DNA from: CAG-873 sp910578365
GTDB taxonomy: Bacteria > Bacteroidota > Bacteroidia > Bacteroidales > Muribaculaceae
Length of the DNA: 64,000 nt
Direction of reading: 5' to 3'
Assembly: GCA_951635545.1 (NCBI GenBank)
Contig: OX620685.1
Coordinates: 434,001 to 498,000, forward strand
The position numbers were made by a program, and so were the translations under genes. This document shows positions 1 through 8,702 of the stretch, piece by piece. Every line of letters begins with the position of its first letter. Within the stretch, counting starts at the first letter, position 1. The notes beneath the pieces are model-generated. The model ran no database searches. It was not told the DNA's origin and saw nothing but the letters and a program-made list of their open reading frames with translations.

Positions 1-2
1 TG

Positions 3-1211
3 CAACCTTGCAGAATTTCAGCAATCACGCACATCCTTGAAACGGAGTTCATGTCCGTTGCCATGAACAAGGGACTGTCCTTGACCATGAAGAACGGGAA
101 TGATGCTGTTGTATTGACCGACAAAGAGCGAATAGTTCAAATCGGTAACAACCTGCTGTCAAACGCCATCAAGTTCACAGAGAAAGGTGGTGTGTCACTG
201 ACTTCCGACTATACCAACGGAGTGTTGACACTGACCGTCGAGGACACCGGTACGGGCATGACCGAAGAGGAACAGCACCATGTGTTCGACGCATTTGAAC
301 GCCTCTCAAATGCCGCCGCAAAGGACGGTTTCGGACTTGGACTTGCCATCGTTCATAATATCGTGACGATGCTTCATGGAAAAATCAGACTGAACAGTGA
401 AAAAGGGAAAGGAAGCCGTTTCATGGTGGAAATACCGATGCAAAAAGCTGATGATGTGCCGGAGCAAGTAATACAGACGTATATTCACAGAAAAGACAGA
501 AACCTCAATGTCATCGCCATCGACAATGACGAGGTGTTGCTCCTGATGCAGAAAGAGATGTACGCCCAAGAGGGAATACACTGCGATACTTGCACCGATG
601 CGGCGGAACTGATGGAGATGCTACGCCGGAAAGAATATAATCTGCTGCTGACAGATTTGAATATGCCCGGTATAAACGGTTTCGAGTTGCTGGAACTTCT
701 GCGTTCGTCCAACGTGGGCAATTCACAGATAATCCCCGTGGTCGTGGCAACCGCTTCGGGCAGTTGCGATGCGGAGGAACTTTTGGCAAAAGGCTTTGCC
801 GGATGCCTGTTCAAGCCGTTCTCCATATCGGAGCTGATGGAGGTCTCGGACAAGTGCGGCATAAAAGAAACTCTGGACGGAAAGCCGGACTTATCCACCT
901 TGCTGTCATACGGCAATGAGGCCGTCATGCTGGAGAAACTGATAACGGAAACTGAAAAGGAAATGCGCTTGATGCAGGATGCGGCAACGCGAAACGACCT
1001 GCAAGAACTTGATGCCTTGACACACCACTTGCGTAGCTCGTGGGAGGTACTCCGTGCCGACCAACCGCTGAGGGAACTTTACGGATTGCTTCATGGAAAG
1101 GCTATACCGGAAGAAAGTGAGTTAAGCCATGCTGTTACCGCAGTATTGAATAAGGGCGCGGAAATAATCCGGCTGGCAAAAGAGGAAAGGAGAAAATACG
1201 AAAATGGATAA
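3..1211 (+). CDS. rteA: RteA-type hybrid sensor histidine kinase, C-terminal part
   Basis: The reading frame is open back to the window edge, so the sensor and dimerisation domains lie upstream. Visible parts are the HATPase domain, with N box NLLSNAIKFT, the DTGTGM box and the GFGLGLAI box, then a receiver domain with its phospho-acceptor in LLLTDLNMPG. A C-terminal Hpt-like helix contains HHLRSSW. In CTnDOT, RteA senses tetracycline exposure indirectly and phosphorylates RteB to start excision. The stop overlaps the rteB start by 8 bp, so the two are translationally coupled. The family call is firm; identity with RteA rests on the RteB partner and the context. Confidence 0.85.
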   Translation, partial: QPCRISAITHILETEFMSVAMNKGLSLTMKNGNDAVVLTDKERIVQIGNNLLSNAIKFTEKGGVSLTSDYTNGVLTLTVEDTGTGMTEEEQHHVFDAFERLSNAAAKDGFGLGLAIVHNIVTMLHGKIRLNSEKGKGSRFMVEIPMQKADDVPEQVIQTYIHRKDRNLNVIAIDNDEVLLLMQKEMYAQEGIHCDTCTDAAELMEMLRRKEYNLLLTDLNMPGINGFELLELLRSSNVGNSQIIPVVVATASGSCDAEELLAKGFAGCLFKPFSISELMEVSDKCGIKETLDGKPDLSTLLSYGNEAVMLEKLITETEKEMRLMQDAATRNDLQELDALTHHLRSSWEVLRADQPLRELYGLLHGKAIPEESELSHAVTAVLNKGAEIIRLAKEERRKYENG

Positions 1212-2526
1212 GACCAGAATAATCGTGGTGGAGGACAACATCGTGTATTGCGAATATGTCTGCAACCTGCTGGCACGGGAGGGCTACCATACCGTGAAAG
1301 CTTACCACCTATCGACAGCGAAGAAACATCTGCAACAGGCAACGGATAATGACATAGTAGTTGCCGACCTGCGCCTGCCTGACGGCAACGGTATAGACAT
1401 GCTGCGTTGGATGCGCAAGGAAGGAAAGATGCAGCCGTTCATCATCATGACCGACTATGCCGAAGTACATACTGCCGTGGAGAGCATGAAACTCGGTTCG
1501 ATAGACTATATACCTAAAAAACTGATAGAGGACAAACTCATTCCACTTCTCCGTTCCATACAGAAGGAGCGTCAGATGGGACACCGCCGTATGCCCGTGT
1601 TCGTCCGTGAAGGTTCCGCCTTTCAGAAAATCATGCATCGCATAAGGTTGGTAGCCGCTACCGATATGAGTGTGATGATATTCGGAGAGAACGGCACGGG
1701 CAAGGAGCATATCGCCCATTACCTACACGACAAGAGCAAACGTGCGGGCAAACCCTTCGTGGCGGTTGACTGCGGTTCACTCTCAAAAGAACTTGCGCCG
1801 TCGGCATTCTTCGGACACGTCAAGGGAGCGTTTACAGGTGCAGACAGCACCAAGAAAGGGTATTTCCATGAAGCGGAAGGTGGCACGTTGTTTCTGGACG
1901 AGGTGGGCAACCTCGCGTTGGAAACCCAACAGATGTTGCTCCGTGCCATACAAGAGAGACGTTATCGCCCGGTCGGTGACAATTCGGACAGAAGTTTCAA
2001 TGTCCGCATCATCGCCGCCACCAACGAGGATCTGGAGGCGGCAGTGAGTGAAAAGCGTTTCCGGCAGGATTTACTCTACCGTCTGCACGACTTCGTGATA
2101 AGCGTGCCGTCGTTGCGTGACTGTCAGGAAGACATTATGCCGTTGGCAGAGTTCTTCCGTGAGATTGCCAACAAGGAACTGGAGTGTAATGTGGGCGGAT
2201 TCAGTCCCGAAGCCCGTAAAGCATTGCTGATCCACACATGGCCGGGCAACGTGCGGGAACTTCGGCAGAAAATCATGGGTGCGGTATTGCAGGCGCAAGA
2301 AGGTGTTGTAACGAAAGAGCATCTGGAACTTGCCGTGACGAAACCGACCTCACCCGTCAGTTTCGCCCTGCGCAATGATGCAGAGGATAAGGAACGGATA
2401 ATGCGTGCGTTGAAACAAGCGAACGGCAATCGGAGCCTTGCCGCCGAACTGTTGGGAATAAGCAGGTCGGCACTATACAGTAAACTTGAAGAGTATGGAC
2501 TTAAATATAAATTCAAGCAACCATAG
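1204..2526 (+). CDS. rteB: RteB-type sigma-54-dependent response regulator
   Basis: This is a 440-residue NtrC-class regulator. It has an N-terminal receiver with phospho-acceptor in VVADLRLPDG and an AAA+ domain with Walker A GENGTGKE. The sigma-54 contact loop GAFTGA and the Walker B LFLDEVG are present. A C-terminal Fis-type helix-turn-helix contains NRSLAAELLGISRSALYSKL. All catalytic elements look intact. In CTnDOT, RteB activates rteC, which in turn drives the excision genes; here no rteC follows. rpoN is encoded in the chromosome at 33149. The gene overlaps rteA by 8 bp. Confidence 0.88.
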   Translation: MDKTRIIVVEDNIVYCEYVCNLLAREGYHTVKAYHLSTAKKHLQQATDNDIVVADLRLPDGNGIDMLRWMRKEGKMQPFIIMTDYAEVHTAVESMKLGSIDYIPKKLIEDKLIPLLRSIQKERQMGHRRMPVFVREGSAFQKIMHRIRLVAATDMSVMIFGENGTGKEHIAHYLHDKSKRAGKPFVAVDCGSLSKELAPSAFFGHVKGAFTGADSTKKGYFHEAEGGTLFLDEVGNLALETQQMLLRAIQERRYRPVGDNSDRSFNVRIIAATNEDLEAAVSEKRFRQDLLYRLHDFVISVPSLRDCQEDIMPLAEFFREIANKELECNVGGFSPEARKALLIHTWPGNVRELRQKIMGAVLQAQEGVVTKEHLELAVTKPTSPVSFALRNDAEDKERIMRALKQANGNRSLAAELLGISRSALYSKLEEYGLKYKFKQP

Positions 2527-2580
2527 CCGATTTTATTGAATTTGACTATCTGCAAAGGTTTATTATTCAAAAAATAATAT

Positions 2581-2588
2581 TACCTTTG
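2581..2588 (+). promoter_or_regulatory. Orphan -7 box downstream of rteB
   Basis: TACCTTTG fits the Bacteroidetes TAnnTTTG box and lies 55 bp past rteB, where the rteC promoter would lie in CTnDOT. No rteC-like gene follows; the next coding sequence is the minus-strand truncated integrase. The remainder of 2527-2668 shows no gene. Confidence 0.4.
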
Positions 2589-2668
2589 CATTTAGGAAAA
2601 GCGTTCTTTTGAATTACTGCAAAACGAAGTGAAACACAGAATTTCGCTGTTTTCTAAATCGTTACCTG

Positions 2669-3748
2669 TCAAGCTGCAAAAATTTGCAAGTGCTTGAATT
2701 TTAGCAAGAAAGAAAATTTGATATGTCTTGCGCAATGGAATGTCAGATGTTTGTCTATTCTCGCTATTTTTGCCAATTCGTTCAATTTGTCGTTTATTAC
2801 GGTATGGCAATATGTGTCAAAGACAAGTTCCTCGCTTCCAAGCAAATCTTTGGAAGGCAATCTTCTTCGAAGTATCTCCTTTGCGCAATCAAACAATGGT
2901 GCCTTTACCTCGGCTTTGGTCTTTACCTGCTCTTTGATGATTAGACCATTTGCCAAATCAACGTGCGTCCATTTCAAGCTGACGACATCGGATATTCTAA
3001 GACCACAGTAGCAAGAAAATAGATACATTTCCAAGCATTTGAACAAGGTGCTGTCTTTCGGCAGTTTGTTAGAGAGCTTTCTGAAACTCTCCAATTCGTG
3101 CTTTTCAAGATACACTTCCTTTGTTTTAGCCTTCGGGATTTTGAACAGCGGATAAGGGTTCTTGACGGGAAGGTCGTGCTTGACCATATCCAAAATGACG
3201 GTCTTTAGGTTCTGATGTCTTATGGCTTTCCCTCCGTTGGTATTTCCGTTTACCTCGGTCATGTAGGCGTCAAATTCCTCTATGAAGGATAAATTTATAT
3301 CGGATAGGGTTAGGCTCGGTCGAAATGCCTTTAAAGCATTGTAGGTTGTCTTATAGACGCACATCGTACCTGAACGCAGTTCCGATTTCCTGCGCTCCAT
3401 GAACGAAAGGTAGTAGTCAAAGAACGATACAGCTTTGGACTGCCTTGTTCTCGGATTGTTGGCTGACAAATATTCCTTTACGCCATCAATTGAAATTCCC
3501 GTGCCGTTTGCGATGCAGGTGTTCAGATAGGTTTCCAACGCAAGCACCTTAGCATTGAGAGCCAGACGGAGTGAACTCTCTTTAGGCTCTCTCCGTCGGG
3601 CATTCCAAGCATCTGCGGCAACATCGAGGTTTGCCGGCAATTTCGTTTCGCGGTCGTATATTCTGACACGCAGGTATATCGGGTATTTGTTGTTCCTCTT
3701 AATCGGTTTATCGGTTCTGATTAACGGATATATGGAATATTCTGCCAT
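2669..3748 (-). pseudogene. Tyrosine recombinase, truncated before its catalytic tyrosine
   Basis: The gene has the phage SAM-like N-terminal domain and the catalytic core with the first arginine in CGLRISDVVSLKW. It runs into the HxxR box as FHCARH and then diverges into a lysine/phenylalanine-rich tail of 17 residues ending at 2669. The intact neighbour continues after the same point with RTFATL, a second histidine and the tyrosine, all missing here. I place the start at the MAEYSIY methionine (3748), as usual for this family; an in-frame ATG at 3820 is possible. It begins about 100 bp after the neighbouring integrase ends. The missing catalytic tyrosine predicts an inactive enzyme. Confidence 0.8.
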
Positions 3749-3854
3749 TTGCGATTTTGTTTTACAATTTTCTATGAGCGAAGTTATTGGCTTGTCAGCA
3801 AACCGCAAAATTTTCGCCAAAGAAATTTATCGCAAATATTTAATTATATGGTAT

Positions 3855-5090
3855 TTATATGGCTTTTAGGAAATGATTGGCGTTCCAAAATGATAATTTT
3901 TCTTTAGCCATGTCTGCTATATCTGCATTCCATTGACAATAACTCTCGGTCATATTAGACGGCGTATGTCCCATTGTCCGTTGGATAATATAGAACTCAA
4001 CATTATGTATCATACAAAGAGTTGCAAATGTTCTTCGTGCAGAATGAAAAGTTATTTTTTTGTCAATCTCGGCTTTATTGGCAAGTTTCTGCAAAGTATT
4101 GTTTATTGTCGTTGGAGAGAATGAACGAAAGAAAACTTTACGACCATTATCAACCTTTTCCAAATCGCCCTCTGGAGCCTCGCAAATCATATCTTCTGCG
4201 AAAGAAGTCAATGGCACATAATTTTTTCGTTTCGTTTTCTTGCACAAGAATGTCAAAACATCCTTATCAAGTCCAAGACTTCTCCATTCAAGCCCTTTGA
4301 CATCACTTATACGCATCCCTGTAGCACAAGAGAAAAGATACATAGTCAGCACCCGATGTTCGGTTTTATTCAAATGTCCATTAAGATATAATCTTACCAA
4401 TCTGCCAAGTTCCTTGTCGGTAAGAAACACATCGCTCCTTTTTGCAGGAGGAATTATAACACCACCTTTACCAAAAGGATTTTTCAACTCTATACCCTTT
4501 GCATTGATATATCTTATCACTGCACATATATGGGTCAGGCGGTTACGAATACTTTGGCTGACCTCACCTTTACCGTGGTCAATTCCTTGCCTCCTCATAT
4601 AAGCAACGAATTTGTTCATTTTCTCAACCGTTATATCCTTGATACGCAGTTTCGGCTCAAATTTTTGCAAAGCATTTTTAGTCGTAATGTAACCTTTTAT
4701 CGAAGACATTCTAATCTTATCAACTTTTTCTTTGCTGACAAGAAAGTCATCGAAATATTGAAAAAATGAATTGTTCTCTGGATTTGCCAAACTATACCCC
4801 TTTACAATTTCTCTCAATGCAGATTTTGTTATTGTTTTCTTGCTGAGTTTACACATGTGGATTTCTCGTTTAATCCTCATAAGTTCTTCTTCTATTTCTA
4901 TCCGAAAGTTCTCTTCTTTTGGTAGCTGCTTCACCTCGTCCCATTCATCTAAAGATAGACGTCTTCCCCTGCCAAGAGAAAATCTCGGTTCTTCCCCATT
5001 CACTCTCGGGAAACTGATATACATAGGCATACATCCATTTTTGTCACTCTTATCTTTACGCAGATAAATTTTCGGCTGAAATTTTTCCAT
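3855..5090 (-). CDS. Tyrosine recombinase (integrase), intact
   Basis: This is a 411-residue site-specific recombinase. The Arm/SAM-like N-terminal region precedes a catalytic domain with Arg in ATGMRISDVKGLEW, HxxR in HSARRTFATL, the second His in MGHTPSNMTESY and the nucleophilic Tyr in that same segment. It reads away from the asd gene and probably catalyses integration and excision of the element. The start is ATG at 5090, with a minus-strand -7 box at 5132-5139. Confidence 0.88.
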   Translation of the reverse strand: MEKFQPKIYLRKDKSDKNGCMPMYISFPRVNGEEPRFSLGRGRRLSLDEWDEVKQLPKEENFRIEIEEELMRIKREIHMCKLSKKTITKSALREIVKGYSLANPENNSFFQYFDDFLVSKEKVDKIRMSSIKGYITTKNALQKFEPKLRIKDITVEKMNKFVAYMRRQGIDHGKGEVSQSIRNRLTHICAVIRYINAKGIELKNPFGKGGVIIPPAKRSDVFLTDKELGRLVRLYLNGHLNKTEHRVLTMYLFSCATGMRISDVKGLEWRSLGLDKDVLTFLCKKTKRKNYVPLTSFAEDMICEAPEGDLEKVDNGRKVFFRSFSPTTINNTLQKLANKAEIDKKITFHSARRTFATLCMIHNVEFYIIQRTMGHTPSNMTESYCQWNADIADMAKEKLSFWNANHFLKAI

Positions 5091-5131
5091 TTGAAAAAAT
5101 GTAATTAAAATTGTTTATTGCTATTACAACG

Positions 5132-5139
5132 CAAAATTA
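5132..5139 (-). promoter_or_regulatory. -7 box for the intact integrase
   Basis: On the minus strand this reads TAATTTTG, a match to TAnnTTTG. It lies about 42 bp before the integrase ATG, leaving a leader of roughly 35 nt. The stretch 5140-5312 holds no gene and may contain the attachment site, which I cannot locate. Confidence 0.5.
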
Positions 5140-5312
5140 TAACTATTGTTCTGAAAATGAAGGTATGACATTAGGTACTCAAATGTGCCAATTCCGAGGA
5201 AACGCAAGGAAACAGTAGGCGAAATGGGAAATGTTAAACATTTATAAAAAATATAGTTAGGATTTCTGCCCCCTGATTTTCAATAGATTTTCTCTAATTG
5301 GAAAGTTTTTTG

Positions 5313-5320
5313 TAATTTTG
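5313..5320 (+). promoter_or_regulatory. -7 box for asd
   Basis: TAATTTTG matches TAnnTTTG and lies 32 bp before the asd ATG. It is the first chromosomal signal after the integrative element. Confidence 0.55.
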
Positions 5321-5351
5321 CAGCGAAAATCAAATATTGTTTAGAAAAAAG

Positions 5352-6353
5352 ATGAATATAGCAATTGTGGGGGCCAGCGGAGCCGTTGGCCAGGAACTAC
5401 TCAAAGTGCTCGACCGACAGGACTTTCCTGTAAGCAGTTTGCGTCTGTTCGGCTCAAATCGCAGCGCCGGGCGTAAGTACTCGTACCGCGGCAGCGATAT
5501 CGAAGTGGAACTTCTTGGAGCTGACCGCAATGCCTTCCGTGGCATCGATGTGGCTTTTGTATCGGCAGGCGCGTCGACTTCGCGCGAATACGCCGACATG
5601 ATTACGGCCCACGGAACCGTAATGATCGATAACTCAAGCGCTTTCCGCATGGACAGCGATGTGCCTCTGGTCGTTCCCGAGGTGAACCCGCAGGATGCTT
5701 TCAACGCTCCACGCAACATCATCTCCAATCCCAACTGCACCACCATACAAATGGTAGTGGCGCTCAACCCCATACACCGTTTGTCGCCGATCAGCCGGGT
5801 GCATGTAGCTACTTATCAGGCCGCGAGCGGTGCCGGAGCGGCTGCTATGGACGAGCTGGTGCAGCAGCATCGCGATTTGGCCGCCGGCCGCGAGGCTGTA
5901 GTGGAACGCTTTGCCCACCAGCTGGCATATAATGTGATTCCGCACATCGACATATTCGGCCAGGACGACTACACCAAAGAGGAGCTGAAAATGCACTTCG
6001 AAACCAAAAAAATAATGCATGCCCCCGAACTGGAGGTAAGCGCCACCTGTGTGCGGGTGCCGGTGATGCGTGCCCACAGCGAGGCTATATGGGTAAGCAC
6101 CGAGCGCCATATAAGCGTCGACGAGGCCCGCGAGGCTTTCGCTGCCGCCCCGGGGGTGGTGCTGGCCGACGATATTTCAAACAATGTGTACCCCATGCCG
6201 CTGGACCTGGCCGGCTGCGACCCGGTGTATGTAGGACGCATACGGCGCGACCTCGCCGACCCCAACGGACTGAATTTCTGGTGCGTAAGCGACCAAATCC
6301 GTAAGGGTGCCGCTCTGAATGCCGTACAGATTGCCATGCTCCTGAACAAGTAA
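5352..6353 (+). CDS. asd: Aspartate-semialdehyde dehydrogenase
   Basis: The enzyme reduces aspartyl phosphate to aspartate semialdehyde with NADPH, a step shared by lysine/diaminopimelate, threonine and methionine synthesis. The N-terminus MNIAIVGASGAVGQELL is the Rossmann nucleotide-binding motif. The active-site Cys is in SNPNCTTIQMV (about residue 129) and a catalytic His in RAHSEAIWV. The frame extends upstream to a TTG at 5337, but the ATG at 5352 gives the canonical N-terminus. Length (333 residues) is normal. Confidence 0.95.
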   Translation: MNIAIVGASGAVGQELLKVLDRQDFPVSSLRLFGSNRSAGRKYSYRGSDIEVELLGADRNAFRGIDVAFVSAGASTSREYADMITAHGTVMIDNSSAFRMDSDVPLVVPEVNPQDAFNAPRNIISNPNCTTIQMVVALNPIHRLSPISRVHVATYQAASGAGAAAMDELVQQHRDLAAGREAVVERFAHQLAYNVIPHIDIFGQDDYTKEELKMHFETKKIMHAPELEVSATCVRVPVMRAHSEAIWVSTERHISVDEAREAFAAAPGVVLADDISNNVYPMPLDLAGCDPVYVGRIRRDLADPNGLNFWCVSDQIRKGAALNAVQIAMLLNK

Positions 6354-6385
6354 CCACACCGCACTCCCCTTAAAACCTTATTGAT

Positions 6386-8545
6386 TTGATACCTCTTGCC
6401 ACAGCCATCGTTACACAGCCGGTGCCTATTTTCTTTATAGTACTGGTTATAATATTATGTGCGCCACTGCTGCTGAACAAGCTGAAAATACCGCACATCA
6501 TAGGCATGATTGTGGCCGGAGTGGTTATAGGGCCGTACGGCTTCAATGTTCTCGACAACGACTCGTCGTTTGCCATCTTCGGTCAGGTAGGACTGCTGTA
6601 CCTGATGTTTCTGGCCGGACTGGAAATCGACATGTACCATCTGAAATTGAACCTGCGGCGCGGGCTGCTTTTCGGGCTGCTCACGCTGCTGGTACCGCTG
6701 GGACTCGGCATAGTCACCAGCTACTGTCTGTTGCATCTCGACCTTCTCACTTCCATGCTTCTGGGAGCCATGTATGCCTCACATACCCTCATAGCCTATC
6801 CTGTGGCGGCTCGCTTCGGCATCACCAAGGCTCCGGAGGTACTCATTGCCATAGTAGGCACTATCATAGCTGTAATCGGCGCCCTGCTGGTGCTCGCCGC
6901 CACGGTGAACATCAGCCGCGAGGGGGCTTTCTACCCCTCGGAGATACTGCTGCTGTTAGGGCGCCTGGCGATATGGTGCCTGGCTATACTCTACGCCTAC
7001 CCCCGCCTTACGCGTATCTTCTTCAAGAAGTACCCCGACAAGGTGATGCAGTATGTCTATATCATGGCCATGGTGTTCCTGGCCGCCTGGACGGCGCAGC
7101 TCATAGGGCTCGAAGCTGTACTCGGCGCCTTCTTCGCCGGCCTGGTCCTTAACCGCTATGTACCGGCGGCATCGCCGCTTATGAGCAGCATAGAATTTGT
7201 AGGCAACGCCCTGTTCATACCCTACTTTCTTATAAGTGTGGGCATGATGATAAACATACGCGTGATTACCGACAGCAGCACTCTGGCTGTGGCCGGAATC
7301 ATGCTGGCCGTGGCGCTTGTATCGAAATGGTTGCCCGCCTATATAGTACAGCGCATCAACGGCTTCACGGCGGCCGGACGCAATGTGATGTTCGGCCTCA
7401 CCACCGCCCATACAGCGGTGGCTCTGGCTGTTGTGACTCTCGGCTTTAACCTGCACATGTTCGACAGCCGCATACTCAACAGCACCGTGCTGGTGATACT
7501 GGTGACATGCGCCCTGGCTCCGGTGCTGACCTCGGCTTCGGCGCCCAAGCTGAAAATCGCCATGCTGGATAAAGAAGACGACGCCGACTCGATTCTGCGC
7601 CGCAACCGCCATAACAACACTCTCATACCTGTGGCCAACCCAATCACGGCCCAGTCGCTGGTGGAGATGGCTCTGCTGATGCAGAATACCCGGGGCCGCC
7701 ACGACATATATGCGCTGCATGTGCGCAGCGACAATTCGCAGGCTTCCAAAGCCATATCCGAAAACTCGCTTTCCGAGGCCCGAAAGGCCGGCGCTGCCGT
7801 GGATGTGGACATCCACACTCTGGAGCGTTACGACCTCAACATAGTCACCGGCATACTCAATGCCATTGAAGAGCGTGAAATTACCGAGGTGATTCTGGGC
7901 ATGCACCGCCGTGTGTCGGTCATCGACTCGTTTTTCGGCAACAAGATGGAGCAACTACTTCGCGCCACCAACCGCATGATTATCATCACCCGATGCTTCA
8001 TTCCGGCCAATACCCTCACCCGCATTGTGGTATGGGTGCCTAAGGACGCGCAGTACGAATCGGGCTTCAGCCGCTGGGTCCGCGCCCTGGCGCGCCTGAC
8101 ACGTCAGGTGGGCTGCCGCATTATATTCTGCTGCAACGGCGATATACAGCCGCTTATACGCGGTGTGCTGTATCAGGAGAACTATGGCATACGCTGCGAG
8201 TTCCGCACTGTGGAGGATTGGGATGACTTCATTCTGCTGGGCAACCGCGTGCTCGACGATGATTTGTTTGTGCTTATCGGCGCACGCGCCAACTCGGTAT
8301 CGTATTCGGCTGAGATGGTCGAACTGCCTTCGTTCCTGCAAAAGTATTTTTCGCGCAACAATCTTATGGTAATCTACCCCGAGCAATTCGGCGCCGAGGT
8401 AGCCCTGACATCATTTACCGACCCGCTTTCGAGCGACATCAGTTCAACGGCCTCTCCGCTATGGATGCGCCTGAGATCAAGATGGCGCAAGCTGGTTAAC
8501 GCCAAACGCCGCTTTACCCACCGCAACCGTAAACCCAAGTATTGA
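6386..8545 (+). CDS. CPA2-family cation/proton antiporter with cytoplasmic universal-stress-like domain
   Basis: The first ~400 residues form about 12 membrane segments of the Na+/H+ exchanger fold, including LYLMFLAGLEIDM and GAFFAGLVLNRY. The last ~300 residues are soluble and resemble a UspA-like regulatory region. The likely role is sodium or potassium exchange for protons at the inner membrane. The start is TTG at 6386, because no ATG lies near and the hydrophobic N-terminus needs this start. It lies 32 bp after asd. A run of transposons begins immediately after its end and has separated it from the hairpin at 12795-12841 that probably was its terminator. Confidence 0.85.
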   Translation: MIPLATAIVTQPVPIFFIVLVIILCAPLLLNKLKIPHIIGMIVAGVVIGPYGFNVLDNDSSFAIFGQVGLLYLMFLAGLEIDMYHLKLNLRRGLLFGLLTLLVPLGLGIVTSYCLLHLDLLTSMLLGAMYASHTLIAYPVAARFGITKAPEVLIAIVGTIIAVIGALLVLAATVNISREGAFYPSEILLLLGRLAIWCLAILYAYPRLTRIFFKKYPDKVMQYVYIMAMVFLAAWTAQLIGLEAVLGAFFAGLVLNRYVPAASPLMSSIEFVGNALFIPYFLISVGMMINIRVITDSSTLAVAGIMLAVALVSKWLPAYIVQRINGFTAAGRNVMFGLTTAHTAVALAVVTLGFNLHMFDSRILNSTVLVILVTCALAPVLTSASAPKLKIAMLDKEDDADSILRRNRHNNTLIPVANPITAQSLVEMALLMQNTRGRHDIYALHVRSDNSQASKAISENSLSEARKAGAAVDVDIHTLERYDLNIVTGILNAIEEREITEVILGMHRRVSVIDSFFGNKMEQLLRATNRMIIITRCFIPANTLTRIVVWVPKDAQYESGFSRWVRALARLTRQVGCRIIFCCNGDIQPLIRGVLYQENYGIRCEFRTVEDWDDFILLGNRVLDDDLFVLIGARANSVSYSAEMVELPSFLQKYFSRNNLMVIYPEQFGAEVALTSFTDPLSSDISSTASPLWMRLRSRWRKLVNAKRRFTHRNRKPKY

Positions 8546-8565
8546 TTACTGTTGCGCTGCCGTTG

Positions 8566-8574
8566 ATTTATTAT
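8566..8574. repeat. Left 9-bp target duplication of the IS4-family element
   Basis: ATTTATTAT directly precedes the left inverted repeat and recurs directly after the right one at 12745-12753. Confidence 0.9.
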
Positions 8575-8592
8575 TATTACTGTCCGCTAAAC
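8575..8592 (+). repeat. Left terminal inverted repeat of the IS4-family element
   Basis: TATTACTGTCCGCTAAAC is the exact reverse complement of 12727-12744. Confidence 0.92.
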
Positions 8593-8702
8593 TTTTTTTG
8601 AGCGATTGAAAAATTAGGGCTGGCACCTATTGCAGGAGTCAGCCCTAAATGGTTATTTTGGTGTCGCCAAACAATCCATGAATAACCATGAGTAAAAGTA
8701 GT

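Larger units (their letters stand above)
1..5150. mobile_element. End of a CTnDOT-like integrative conjugative element (partial)
   Basis: This block carries rteA-rteB, the regulatory pair of tetracycline-inducible Bacteroides conjugative transposons, followed by two tyrosine recombinases reading toward it. It is visibly more AT-rich than the chromosomal genes that begin at asd. The left side continues outside the window. The right limit lies somewhere between the second integrase promoter (about 5140) and the asd promoter (5313). I could not identify the attachment site because the other element end is not visible. In CTnDOT, tetQ lies upstream of rteA; whether it does here cannot be seen. 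The join between the rteB downstream region and a truncated integrase suggests that internal ICE modules were deleted. Confidence 0.7.
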
